Source: Spirochaetota bacterium (GTDB lineage Bacteria > Spirochaetota > Spirochaetia > Sphaerochaetales > Sphaerochaetaceae). From it: DNA of 64,000 nt. Below are positions 45,832 to 54,805 of the stretch, in pieces. The translations under genes and the position numbers were made by a program. Location: NCBI GenBank assembly GCA_023401595.1, contig JAEXDQ010000049.1:1-64000 (forward strand), in the 5' to 3' direction. The notes below the pieces were generated by a model, which saw nothing but the letters and a program-made list of their open reading frames with translations, was not told the DNA's origin and searched no databases. Position 1 is the stretch's first letter, and every line of letters begins with the position of its first letter.

Positions 45832-47645
45832 CAGATCAGATTCTCCATGATGAAATCCCTTCTTTCAGGGGTATTGTTTCCCATATAGAACGACATGGCC
45901 TGACGAATCTCGTTCATGCTTGGAATCGAGACCGGGGTCAGCTTGATGTCCTCCCCGATGAACTGCCCGAACTCGCGGGGGTCTATCTCACCCAACCCCT
46001 TGAACCGCGTGACCTCGGAACCTCGGATCTGGCTCATGGCGTGGTCCCGCTGTTCCTCATTGTAGCAGTATACCGTCTGCTGCTTGTTGCGCACGCGGAA
46101 CAACGGCGTCTCGAGGATATAGAGACGACCGGACAGGACTAGGTCCTCGAAGAACGACAGGAAATACGTCATGAGGAGGATGCGGATATGGAAGCCGTCG
46201 TTGTCGGCATCGGTGGCTATGATGACCTTGCCGTACCGGAGACCTTCGATCCCGTTCTCGATCCCCAACGCCACCATCATGTTGTATAGCTCGGCGTTCT
46301 TGTAGATCACCGTCTGCTTCTGCCCGTAGACGTTGACGATCTTTCCTCTCAGGCTGAACACCGCCTGGGTCATGACGTCCCTCGTCTTCGTAATGGTGCC
46401 CGACGCTGAATCTCCCTCCGTCAGGAAGATCATGGAACGGTCGCCGAGATCGGCGTGAGGTCCCGTCTGCCCCAAGTGGTACTTGCAATCCTTGAGCTTG
46501 GGAATGTTGATCGACACCTTGCGGGCCGCTTCCTTCGCACCCTTCTTGACCTCGTTCAGCTCCTTGCGCAGCTTCTCGTTATTGAGAATCTTCTGGTTGA
46601 GCTTGGCGGCCTCCTCCGGGTGCTTGAGCAGGAAATCGATGACCGCTTCCTTCACCTCCTGGACGATCCACATGCGGATCTCGGTATTGCCCAGCTTGTT
46701 TTTCGTCTGACTCTCAAACACAGGATTCTGCAGCTTGATGGCTATCGCCCCGATCAGGCCCTCGCGGGCGTCCTGGGGAGCCCAGTTCTTCTTGAAATGC
46801 TCGTTGATACCCTTGATGATGCCTTCCTTGAAGGCCGCCAGATGGGTACCGCCGTCGCTGGTATGCTGGCCGTTCACATAGGAAAAATAATTCTCGCCGT
46901 AGGAACCGGGGGTATGAGTGAAGGCGAACTCGATCTGTTTGCCCCGGTAGTGGAGGATCTGGTACATGTTTTCATCGCCGACCTCTTTTTCCAGCAGGTC
47001 GAGCAGGCCATGAGCCGACTTGAACGTCTTGCGGTTGAACTCCAGCGTCAGACCGGTGTTGAGGTATGCGTAGTTCCACATCCGCTCGCGGATGAAATCC
47101 TCGTTGAAGACATATTTGCCGAACAGCTCCTCATCGGGTATGAACTGGGTCAGCGTACCATCTTGCTCGTCTGTCTTGCCTTTCTTCTGTTCGACCAGGA
47201 CGCCCTTGGCGAACGAGGCCGAAGCATACTGCCCGTCACGATAGGCGGTGACTTTGAAATAGGAGGACAACGCGTTGACGGCCTTGGTACCGACGCCGTT
47301 CAACCCTACGGAAAACTGAAACACCTCGTCATTGTATTTCGCACCGGTATTGATGATCGACACGCATTCGACCAGCTTGCCCAACGGAATGCCACGACCG
47401 TAGTCACGGACGGAAACGCAATTGTCATCCAGCCCGATGATAATGCGGCTGCCATACCCCATGATGAATTCATCGATGCTGTTGTCGACGACTTCCTTCA
47501 GCAGGATATAGATACCGTCATCCACATGAGAACCGTTGCCCAGCCTGCCTATATACATTCCAGGACGCAGACGGATATGCTCTAGGGCGCTTAATGTCTG
47601 TATCTTGCTTTCATCATATGTGTTTTTGTTAGTAAGAGATGCCAT
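45831..47645 (-). CDS. parE: Type IIA topoisomerase subunit B (topoisomerase IV ParE-like)
   Basis: A 604-residue ATPase subunit. The GHKL ATP site shows EVVDNSIDEFIMGYG near residue 48, DYGRGIPLG and GLNGVGTKAVNAL; the TOPRIM domain has TEGDSASGT near residue 415 and DADNDGFHI near residue 485. It begins a three-gene minus-strand operon with parC and the pseudouridine synthase. Confidence 0.9.
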   Translation of the reverse strand: MASLTNKNTYDESKIQTLSALEHIRLRPGMYIGRLGNGSHVDDGIYILLKEVVDNSIDEFIMGYGSRIIIGLDDNCVSVRDYGRGIPLGKLVECVSIINTGAKYNDEVFQFSVGLNGVGTKAVNALSSYFKVTAYRDGQYASASFAKGVLVEQKKGKTDEQDGTLTQFIPDEELFGKYVFNEDFIRERMWNYAYLNTGLTLEFNRKTFKSAHGLLDLLEKEVGDENMYQILHYRGKQIEFAFTHTPGSYGENYFSYVNGQHTSDGGTHLAAFKEGIIKGINEHFKKNWAPQDAREGLIGAIAIKLQNPVFESQTKNKLGNTEIRMWIVQEVKEAVIDFLLKHPEEAAKLNQKILNNEKLRKELNEVKKGAKEAARKVSINIPKLKDCKYHLGQTGPHADLGDRSMIFLTEGDSASGTITKTRDVMTQAVFSLRGKIVNVYGQKQTVIYKNAELYNMMVALGIENGIEGLRYGKVIIATDADNDGFHIRILLMTYFLSFFEDLVLSGRLYILETPLFRVRNKQQTVYCYNEEQRDHAMSQIRGSEVTRFKGLGEIDPREFGQFIGEDIKLTPVSIPSMNEIRQAMSFYMGNNTPERRDFIMENLI

Positions 47646-47907
47646 AGCCCTTGATTATATACGGTTTTCCGAGTGTTTGCAAAGGTCCTGAAAAAGCGGC
47701 AAGTACTTTACGTAGGCTACAGTTACATGTATACGCCGGTACATAGCCAGGAATCAACATGGACCGAATCGGGGCCGGCTGAATCAGGACGGACCTGAGG
47801 ATCGGACGACAACGGCGGCTTTAGGCCCTCGTCTTTTTTTGTTGCCCGAAGCAATTCGGTCGGTTACATTTGAATTGAGGTTCATGGATTCACGGGGAGG
47901 AACCAAA

Positions 47908-48618
47908 ATGTCGCACGCGGTACCGGTCATATTGGCGAGTCTGTTTCTCGCAAGCTCCATAACGCATGTCTCCGCCCGGCATACCGGAAAAACCAAGGTG
48001 GCGTTTTTCACAAAACCCCTGCTCATGCCATTGTTGCTGGCGGCATTTCTGACAGCCGTATCGACGACGGGAGGGATTGTCCCACGCATCTGGATCCTGG
48101 CCCTCGCCCTTGGCCTATACACAGCGGGAGATATTTTCCTGTTGTTGCCGGACGATGCGACCCCTGTGCCGTTTCTGATCGGCATGGGCGCGTTCATGGC
48201 AGGACATATATGCTACATGACATGGTTCCTCGCATTTTCGGGATGGAATACGTTGGCCTGGCAGTCAATGGCAATCGTTTCTGTGGTCGTCATGGCGCTT
48301 CTGGTACCGTTTTGCAGAAAAGTGCTGTCCAGCGGAAAGCCCCAGGCGCCGGCGCTCTGCGCCTATGGAATACTCATGGGTGTATTCTGCGTCTGTGTCG
48401 CGTCCTCCTGGGGAACGGGACCGGCCTCCGGAACGATCGTGGCCCTCGCCGGAACAGCCTTCTATTCGCTCTCCGACAGTTTTATCGCCATGGACAAGAT
48501 ATCCCTCCATGTAGCGGGTGATGACGCCATCATGACAACGTACCTGCTGGCCAACGTCCTCCTGCTCGCCGGGGTGTGGATACTGACCCGGACGCCTACG
48601 ATATACGTAGTGCTATGA
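47908..48618 (+). CDS. YhhN family membrane protein (lysoplasmalogenase-like)
   Basis: A 236-residue protein with about eight hydrophobic segments. The family signature is in FFTKPLLMPLLL near residue 33 and LGLYTAGDIFLLL near residue 68, with FYSLSDSFIAMDKI near residue 190. YhhN/TMEM86 proteins hydrolyse the vinyl ether of lysoplasmalogens. Plasmalogens are made by many anaerobes, so this activity is plausible. GGGGAGG lies before the ATG. Confidence 0.83.
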   Translation: MSHAVPVILASLFLASSITHVSARHTGKTKVAFFTKPLLMPLLLAAFLTAVSTTGGIVPRIWILALALGLYTAGDIFLLLPDDATPVPFLIGMGAFMAGHICYMTWFLAFSGWNTLAWQSMAIVSVVVMALLVPFCRKVLSSGKPQAPALCAYGILMGVFCVCVASSWGTGPASGTIVALAGTAFYSLSDSFIAMDKISLHVAGDDAIMTTYLLANVLLLAGVWILTRTPTIYVVL

Positions 48619-48640
48619 TCTACCATACGGATTGAAGCGC

Positions 48641-49723
48641 ATGAAACAAGAAACAAACTTCCGACAGAAAAAATTCATGATGTCCCGACGGCCTCGACAT
48701 ACCCAGAAAGAGGGGCTCGTACCTGGCTCCCTTGTCTATGTCGGGGACACTCCCAGCCAGGAAACGAGGATTCATTCCATAGCCTACGATGCCGATACCA
48801 TTGAGGAAACCGATGCCGCCATACCGGTACAAGAGGATGGGAAGATACTATGGATCCAAGTCACCGGCCTGAAAGATGTCGGAATGCTCGCGCAACTAGG
48901 ACGACGTTTCAATATCAGTTCCCTGTTCCTTGAGGATATCCTCTACACGGACCAACGTCCGAAGGTGGATCGGACCGAAGGGTATCTGTTCATTACCTTG
49001 AGGCTGAACCACCCGGAGGATATTACGATGGAGGACGAACAGATCAGCTTGATCATGGGCAAGGATTTCCTGATTTCCTTCCAGGAACGTCCGTCCGATG
49101 TGTTCGCCCCTGCGCAAAAGAGACTCCAAATGTCGGACAGCAAATTGCGAAAACTCGGAGCCGATATCCTGCTCCATACCTTGCTGGATATGATAGTGGA
49201 CAGATATCTGGTCACCGCCGACCGGTTGGAGGATGACACCGATGATCTGGAAGGCATCGTGGTCAACACCCCTGACGCAGTGAAGGCCGCGGAGCTTCAT
49301 AAGGATAAACGCAAGATACAGAACCTCCGGAGATCGGCTTTGCCGTTACGAGATATCTTCAGCCTGCTCTCTTCCGGCAACGAACCGCTGGTGGGCCCCC
49401 TGGCCCGGACGTACTTCAAGGATACGTATGACCATGTGCTGTGGCTGATCGAATCCTTGGAGAACCTCCGGGAGACCATGCAGGGGTTGATGGAGGTATA
49501 TCTTTCGAGCCTTGACATGCGGATGAACCATATCATGCAGGTGTTGACGATTATTTCAACTGTGTTCATACCCTTGACGTTCATCACCGGACTATATGGC
49601 ATGAATTTCGCATATCTTCCTCCAGAAACTCTCAAACCATGGGGTTTCTATGGAATTCTGGGAATCTGCATCGCGCTATCTGTCGGTATGGCATTATGGT
49701 TCAAACGAAAGAAATGGTGGTAA
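48641..49723 (+). CDS. corA: CorA-type magnesium/cobalt channel
   Basis: A 360-residue pentameric channel subunit with a large cytoplasmic part and two C-terminal membrane helices. The pore signature YGMNF ends the first helix near residue 325, followed by an FAYLPPE loop and a basic C terminus KRKKWW. The chosen ATG has a weak ribosome binding site; TATGAT 26 bases upstream may be the -10. Confidence 0.93.
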   Translation: MKQETNFRQKKFMMSRRPRHTQKEGLVPGSLVYVGDTPSQETRIHSIAYDADTIEETDAAIPVQEDGKILWIQVTGLKDVGMLAQLGRRFNISSLFLEDILYTDQRPKVDRTEGYLFITLRLNHPEDITMEDEQISLIMGKDFLISFQERPSDVFAPAQKRLQMSDSKLRKLGADILLHTLLDMIVDRYLVTADRLEDDTDDLEGIVVNTPDAVKAAELHKDKRKIQNLRRSALPLRDIFSLLSSGNEPLVGPLARTYFKDTYDHVLWLIESLENLRETMQGLMEVYLSSLDMRMNHIMQVLTIISTVFIPLTFITGLYGMNFAYLPPETLKPWGFYGILGICIALSVGMALWFKRKKWW

Positions 49724-49735
49724 AAGGGAAAAACC

Positions 49736-50599
49736 ATGGTCAACGGAATTGAATTCTCCACTCTCAAGAGCTGCTCGTGGCAGGAGTTGCACCAATGTTT
49801 CGTCCGAGCGTTCGGCGATTACCAGGTCCCCATGGAGCTGCCGTTGGAACGATTTCGTTCCATGCTCGCCCGAAACGGTTTCGAGGCCGCCTTTTCCGCA
49901 GGGGCGTTCTGCGAAGGTCAGCTGGTGGGGTTCATCTTCAATGGGATGAGGGACTATTTCAGCGGGAAACTCGCCTATGACAGCGGTACGGCGGTGTTGC
50001 CGAAATTCCGGGGACAGGGGATCGCCACCCGCCTCATGGACTTCTCCATGGGGCTTCTTTCACAGGCGGGAGTCTACGGATATGTCCTGGAATGCATCGA
50101 GACAAACGACAAGGCCTTGGCCCTCTATAGGAAAAATGGCTTTCGCACCACCAGGCGTTTCAATTGCTGGCGAACGGACAAACAGACGCTCCTGTCCCAT
50201 ACAGGAGAAGGCCGGCCCCAGTATCAGTTCGAAGAAAGCACTCCCGGGGAACTGACGAAGAGCCACAATATCCTTTCGTCCTACCCTTCCTGGCAAAACA
50301 GCGACTCTGCGATACTGAGGGTCTCCACGCAATTGAAATATATCAAGCTGGTGGATACTCAACACAGGATCGTCGGGTTTTCCGCTTGGGATCCCCAGGC
50401 GGGATCCGTTGTCAGGCTGGCGACCTGGGATATCGACGCGGCGGTCCTGTTGCTGCAATATGTCGCGCAACACAGCGATACGCCACAGATACGCATGGTG
50501 AACGTCGATACCGAGGACCGGTTGCTTCCCGTCGTACTCGCCGACCTTGGCTTTTCCGTATATGTAAGTCAAGTGGAGATGCTCAAACTTCTGCATTAG
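49736..50599 (+). CDS. GNAT-family N-acetyltransferase
   Basis: A 287-residue protein. The acetyl-CoA-binding loop is VLPKFRGQGIATRLMDFSM near residue 85, and ETNDKALALYRKNGF near residue 122 is motif B. The region after residue 160 may be a second, degenerate GNAT-like domain. It follows corA after 12 bp. A period-11 array lies 23 bp after its stop. Substrate unknown. Confidence 0.85.
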   Translation: MVNGIEFSTLKSCSWQELHQCFVRAFGDYQVPMELPLERFRSMLARNGFEAAFSAGAFCEGQLVGFIFNGMRDYFSGKLAYDSGTAVLPKFRGQGIATRLMDFSMGLLSQAGVYGYVLECIETNDKALALYRKNGFRTTRRFNCWRTDKQTLLSHTGEGRPQYQFEESTPGELTKSHNILSSYPSWQNSDSAILRVSTQLKYIKLVDTQHRIVGFSAWDPQAGSVVRLATWDIDAAVLLLQYVAQHSDTPQIRMVNVDTEDRLLPVVLADLGFSVYVSQVEMLKLLH

Positions 50600-50622
50600 T
50601 TGATAAGGGGTGGTCTTAAGGC

Positions 50623-50655
50623 AAGGGGTAGCCCTACGGTAGCCCAAGGGTAGCC
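50623..50655. repeat. Period-11 GGTAGCC array, copy 3
   Basis: Units AAGGGGTAGCC, CTACGGTAGCC, CAAGGGTAGCC on the plus strand, with degenerate units on each side (AAGGGGTGGTC at 50605 and GTATGGTACG after). It lies in sense orientation just after the GNAT gene, as the other copies do after their genes. Confidence 0.8.
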
Positions 50656-50873
50656 GTATGGTACGTGACAAAGCCAATGGGTAGCTTACAGTTGTAGGTT
50701 TACAGCAATTCAGAGCGACTTTGGCAGTCCCGACCCGGCTCCGTGGGAACACTGGAGCGACTACAGCGCCCCCTACCGGCAGGGCGACTTCATGCTAGCT
50801 TCGTGCCGGCTTCATGCTAGCTTTGAGCAGGCTTCGTTGCAGGACCGCCAAAAGCTTGCTATAGTTGTCCGTC

Positions 50874-52028
50874 ATGGAATACATGATCAGACCGATGGCC
50901 CCCGGGGAACGGCAACAAGTACGTCGCCTCATGGAACAATCCTTCGAAGCATACCTCCGTCCGATATTCTTCATCCATGAAGAATCTACGCTCGTAGCCG
51001 TACACGATGGAAACGTGGTCGCGGGCATCAATCTCGATATCTATTCGGTCAAGAGCCAGAAGGTGAAGATCGGGTACATCGGCTGGCTCTATACCGACGC
51101 CCGGCATCGTGGCGCCGGTCTTGGCGGCAGGTTGCTCGACGCCGCGCTGGACTTTCTCCGGCAACAGGGGTGTACCGATGCGGGAGCCTGTGTGGAGGGT
51201 GACAATCCCAGTTCATTCAAGCAGATGGCCTATCGCGGTTTTTCCATCCTTTCGTTCGGAGGGCAACTGAAACGGTTCGGGCTTGGATTTCTCAAGGTAT
51301 GGAAGCATGCCTCCAGATTCCTTGATATGGGATATTTTTTCTGGCACAGACGCCTCGACGAACCTCAAGCGGACGACCAAGGTACCGTGGAAGCGGCTGA
51401 CCGTGCGTTATCGCCATCCACAGGCCGCCAGGCGGGAGCATTGATCGGTACAGCCGTATCATGTTCGGCGCTTTGGGCCGTCACGTTGTTCCGTAACGGC
51501 ATGTCGTCCACACTGTCCCCGTCCGGCATGGCGCTGTTGATCGCGTTCCCGCTCATGCTGATAGCGCTCAGGGCGTTCGTCATGTGGTGCGCGGCGAAGC
51601 TGTTCCGACTAAAAACCATGTTTTTGCCGTGGGATACCGCCTGGCTGGCGGGAATCCTGTTGCCGATACTGATCGGTTGGCCGTTTCCGGTCCCTGGCAA
51701 CTGGTATGTCAAGGGCGTCCGCTGGAACCTGAAACAGGAAAACCGCCGCATCGGGCTCATGGCCCTGTGCGGTGTATCGGCTACGTTGTTGGCCGTCATC
51801 GGGCTGAAACTGCTGGATATGACATGGGGTGCGCAACTTGTTTTCGGGATTCCAGCGACAAGGTTCATCGGCCCGTCCATCCAATATGCCGCGACGCTGC
51901 TCGTCCTTGATCTGATGTGCTTCTTCTATCCATTCTGCGGCTTCAACGGAAGCCGGATCAAACGGCTGTCGCCATGGCTCTGGGGCATATCGACGCTGGT
52001 CGCGGTGGCTGTGCTGTGGTGGGTCTGA
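50874..52028 (+). CDS. GNAT acetyltransferase fused to a multi-pass membrane domain
   Basis: A 384-residue fusion. Residues 1-150 are a GNAT domain with YTDARHRGAGLGGRLLDAAL near residue 70 and PSSFKQMAYRGF motif B. Residues about 195-384 hold five to six hydrophobic helices. That part has the layout of site-2-protease (M50) membrane domains, including a late FYPFCGFNGSRI where active enzymes have a P-x-x-P-L-D-G loop, but no HExxH is present. An extended -10, TGCTATAGT, ends eight bases before the ATG and there is no ribosome binding site, so a leaderless message is possible. Confidence 0.7.
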   Translation: MEYMIRPMAPGERQQVRRLMEQSFEAYLRPIFFIHEESTLVAVHDGNVVAGINLDIYSVKSQKVKIGYIGWLYTDARHRGAGLGGRLLDAALDFLRQQGCTDAGACVEGDNPSSFKQMAYRGFSILSFGGQLKRFGLGFLKVWKHASRFLDMGYFFWHRRLDEPQADDQGTVEAADRALSPSTGRQAGALIGTAVSCSALWAVTLFRNGMSSTLSPSGMALLIAFPLMLIALRAFVMWCAAKLFRLKTMFLPWDTAWLAGILLPILIGWPFPVPGNWYVKGVRWNLKQENRRIGLMALCGVSATLLAVIGLKLLDMTWGAQLVFGIPATRFIGPSIQYAATLLVLDLMCFFYPFCGFNGSRIKRLSPWLWGISTLVAVAVLWWV

Positions 52029-52105
52029 ACCCGTTTCACAGACATGCCGTCGCAAGCGCCCGTTCGTGAGATTCACGATTTTTCGAAAACTTCAGAGATA
52101 TCCCA

Positions 52106-52768
52106 TCATCGAGCCAACGAATAGCTCTCATCGATCCCCTGAAAAACTTTCGCCAAAGGCACGGATCCGTCGAGGCATATCGTGTACCAATGTTTTTTAT
52201 TCATATGGTAGCCCGGATGATAATTCTGATGGTCCACAAGTACATCAAGAGCTTCCGGCTCGGCACGCAGGTCTATGATCTCCACCAGCTCATCGGAATC
52301 GAACCCCAGCTTACTGCGGGCGACGGTCAAGACGGCGGCATACCATTTTCCGGTGTCCTTCCTACGATAGACCGCGTTGTCGGAAAACTTCTGCCAAAGA
52401 TACTCCAGTTCATCACCATACGTTTCGCGAACATAGGTTATGACTTTTTTTGCATATGCGCTTTTGAACACATCCGGGTCAAAACATTCTTCGGCTATTC
52501 GGGTAAGAACATTTTTGTAATCGGTCCTGACTTTACCGACGAAAGAACCGACGGCCCCTGGCGCACGGTGAAGCACATACGCATCGCCGGATTCCGGATC
52601 AAGGATATCGGCGTCGATATCGCCGGCTTTTGAAATCCTGACGCTCATCTGGAATTGCCGTTCAAGGATACGTGTAGTATATACGTAGCCATCGTCAGCT
52701 TCAACGAAACCGAATGCCTTCAACTTGCCATAGTTCGGTGTCTTGTTCTTAAATACAGGGTCAATCAT
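52106..52768 (-). CDS. MmcQ/YjbR family DNA-binding protein
   Basis: A 220-residue protein. Its C-terminal half, from about residue 110, matches the YjbR fold: YLWQKFSDNAVYRRKDTGKW and HPGYHMNKKHWYTICLDG. The N-terminal half (MIDPVFKNKTPNYGKL onward) is an extra domain seen in some members. Some relatives bind DNA; the cell role is unknown. Stands alone and opposite to its neighbours. Confidence 0.82.
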   Translation of the reverse strand: MIDPVFKNKTPNYGKLKAFGFVEADDGYVYTTRILERQFQMSVRISKAGDIDADILDPESGDAYVLHRAPGAVGSFVGKVRTDYKNVLTRIAEECFDPDVFKSAYAKKVITYVRETYGDELEYLWQKFSDNAVYRRKDTGKWYAAVLTVARSKLGFDSDELVEIIDLRAEPEALDVLVDHQNYHPGYHMNKKHWYTICLDGSVPLAKVFQGIDESYSLAR

Positions 52769-52965
52769 TCCATCACTTCCCAGCTATAAGAATACATATA
52801 TGTCCGCCTGTTGTACATCCGGTGGACTCCGGCCCTCTAGGTCTTGTCCATATAAACGTTGTTTATTATACTTGATTCCATTATGGATGACCCGTTACCT
52901 AGTAGAGGGTGCTCAATCGAACACCCGTACAATTTGTCGGATATGGTGCCGAGCCGGAGGTGTGT

Positions 52966-54222
52966 ATGTACGCACAACTAGGCGCCATTGTAGTGCTGTT
53001 GATTCTTTCAGGTATATTTTCCGCCACTGAAACAGCCTATACCTCACTTTCCATTATTCAGAAGAAGGCCTTGGAATCGAAAAAGGGGCGGAGCGCGAAG
53101 GTAGCCTGCAAGCTGTCGCAGAATTCGGATCTGCTGCTCACTACGATTCTCGTAGGGAACAACGTCGTGAATATCAGCGCTTCGTCCTTGGTCACGACGT
53201 TCACGATTCAAGCCTTCGGGAACCGGTTCGTGGGGCTCGCTACAGGGGTGTTGACCGTACTGGTACTCATGTTCGGGGAAATAACCCCGAAACAGATCGC
53301 CCTCCACTACAACATCAACATAGCGTTGGTGATGGCGTACCCGGTCCGTTTTCTGACGATCGTACTCTTTCCAGTCATCTGGTTGTTTAAGACGCTCAGC
53401 AAGGGCATCACCAGGCTGTTCAGCCGCAAGAAGCAGAATCAGCTCTCCGTCGAAGGCATCATGCATGTCATGGATGTCGCAGAGGATGAAGGTATTGTCG
53501 ATGAATACGAATCCGACCTCGTCCAACGAGTACTGCACTTCAGCGAGACCCAGGTCAAGACGATCATGACCCACAGGACGGAAGTGTTCAAGGTGTCCGA
53601 TCAGTTGACGTTGCAAGAAGCGTTTCCGTCGATCGTCGCCAGCGGCTACAGCAGGATTCCCGTCTATTCCGACACTCCGGAGGAGATCTCCGGTATTCTT
53701 CTGCTCAGGGATATCCTCAAGGCGCAGGTGGACGGCAGGATTGACGAGCCTATATCGCATTTCGTACACGAACCGATCTTCGTCCCGGAAACACGCCATG
53801 TCGATGACATGTTCTTCCAATTCAAACGCGATACGTTGCAGATCGCCGTCGTCCTGGATGAATACGGAGGGTTGTCGGGAATCGTCACCATGGAGGATGT
53901 AGCCGAACAGTTGTTCGGAGAACTGTACGACGAGCATGAGACCGGCGAAGCGGAACGAATCAAAAAATCGGAGGGCCGTCCCGGTTCCTTTCTGGTACAG
54001 GCGGATACTCCGTTCCAGCAACTGGTCGATGAACTTGACATCTCCTGGCCCCATGCTGAAAAAATCGGTACGGTCGCCGCATATCTTATGGAACTGACCG
54101 GACGGATTCTTGTTGAAGGCGATGTCCTCGAGGCCCCAATCGGTAGCTTCAAGATACTTTCCATGAAAGGCAAGCGGGTAGAACAGGTCGAATTCACCCC
54201 CCAAGAGGTTGATGAGGACTAA
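52966..54222 (+). CDS. CNNM/hemolysin-C-like transporter with CBS domains
   Basis: A 418-residue protein. Residues 1-150 are the CNNM membrane domain (LSGIFSATETAYTSLSI near residue 13, VGNNVVNISAS, FGEITPKQIAL); then a CBS pair (TIMTHRTEVFKV, SRIPVYSD and FQFKRDTLQIAVVLDEYGG) and a C-terminal CorC_HlyC domain. Such proteins export magnesium or sense Mg-ATP. GGAGG lies five bases before the ATG. Confidence 0.92.
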   Translation: MYAQLGAIVVLLILSGIFSATETAYTSLSIIQKKALESKKGRSAKVACKLSQNSDLLLTTILVGNNVVNISASSLVTTFTIQAFGNRFVGLATGVLTVLVLMFGEITPKQIALHYNINIALVMAYPVRFLTIVLFPVIWLFKTLSKGITRLFSRKKQNQLSVEGIMHVMDVAEDEGIVDEYESDLVQRVLHFSETQVKTIMTHRTEVFKVSDQLTLQEAFPSIVASGYSRIPVYSDTPEEISGILLLRDILKAQVDGRIDEPISHFVHEPIFVPETRHVDDMFFQFKRDTLQIAVVLDEYGGLSGIVTMEDVAEQLFGELYDEHETGEAERIKKSEGRPGSFLVQADTPFQQLVDELDISWPHAEKIGTVAAYLMELTGRILVEGDVLEAPIGSFKILSMKGKRVEQVEFTPQEVDED

Positions 54223-54265
54223 GTAATACCGCCGACACCTGCTCAGGGGGCTATTGTAAAAGTCG

Positions 54266-54670
54266 TATCACCGCGGTCTACGGCCTTGCGGCCTACCTGA
54301 CCGCTCGACTTGCCTTTTTCCGGCCGCTCCCCGCGGCGGGCAAGTCGTGTACTCCGTGTGTCTTCTTATCAGTCCGTCGCCTACTCCCGTTCGGCATAAG
54401 CCTCACTCCGTGGCTTACTCCTGGGGCGGCTTCGCCTCCTATCACCCCGTCGCCTACTCCCGTTCGGCATAAGCCTCACTCCGTGGCTTACTCCTGGGGC
54501 GGCTTCGCCTCCTATCACCGCCGTGTACGCTCCTATGGAGCTACTCACGGCTCGGTTTTTCTATCTTGATTCGCGTCTGTCGCCTTTGGCGCCGCTCATC
54601 CGAAAAACCGTGTACTCCGTGTGTCTCCGTATCACCGCGTCATACACTTCCCTTGGAAGCTACTTGACGC
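54266..54670. repeat. Composite array of two-tier hairpin modules
   Basis: Module P occurs three times after TATCACC: 54273-54304 GCGGTC-TAC-GGCC-TTGC-GGCC-TACCT-GACCGC; 54520-54551 GCCGTG-TAC-GCTCC-TAT-GGAGC-TACT-CACGGC; 54637-54670 GCGTCA-TAC-(A)CTTCC-CTT-GGAAG(C)-TACT-TGACGC. Module Q follows P after one T in two places: a 9-bp stem (CGACTTGCC/GGCAAGTCG, 54306-54347; CGGTTTTTC/GAAAAACCG, 54553-54610), then TGTACTCCGTGTGTCT. All stems differ in sequence but pair fully, while TAC/TACT loops and linkers are constant. Such compensated changes show that the fold is what is kept. Confidence 0.78.
54374..54519. repeat. 73-bp perfect tandem duplication
   Basis: Two identical, directly joined 73-bp units (54374-54446, 54447-54519), each ending CTATCACC and containing TAAGCC/GGCTTA and GGCG/CGCC stems and a CGCC-TAC start like module P. 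Identity without a single change implies a recent duplication or gene-conversion-like copying. Confidence 0.9.
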
Positions 54671-54805
54671 TCTACAGGAACTCTAAAATGCTGCATCACA
54701 GCTACCAGAAACGCATGCTCTGAATCACCAGCCGACTTTTCATGCATATAGGTAGGAAATCTACATGCGGCGGGCTTCCACCGGAACCGCAAAAAGGAGT
54801 CGGGC

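Larger units (their letters stand above)
54223..54805. other. 583-bp non-coding region filled by structured repeats
   Basis: No gene. Nearly the whole stretch consists of the hairpin modules and 73-bp duplication listed separately, between the CNNM gene and the 199-residue protein. Confidence 0.6.

Noticed and set aside
44248..47585. Long plus-strand frames opposite parC and parE
   Set aside because: Antisense shadows of the topoisomerase genes, with no homologous motifs.
54266..54670. CRISPR array
   Set aside because: The repeats are internally palindromic with changing stems and unequal spacing; there are no constant repeats with unique spacers and no cas genes.
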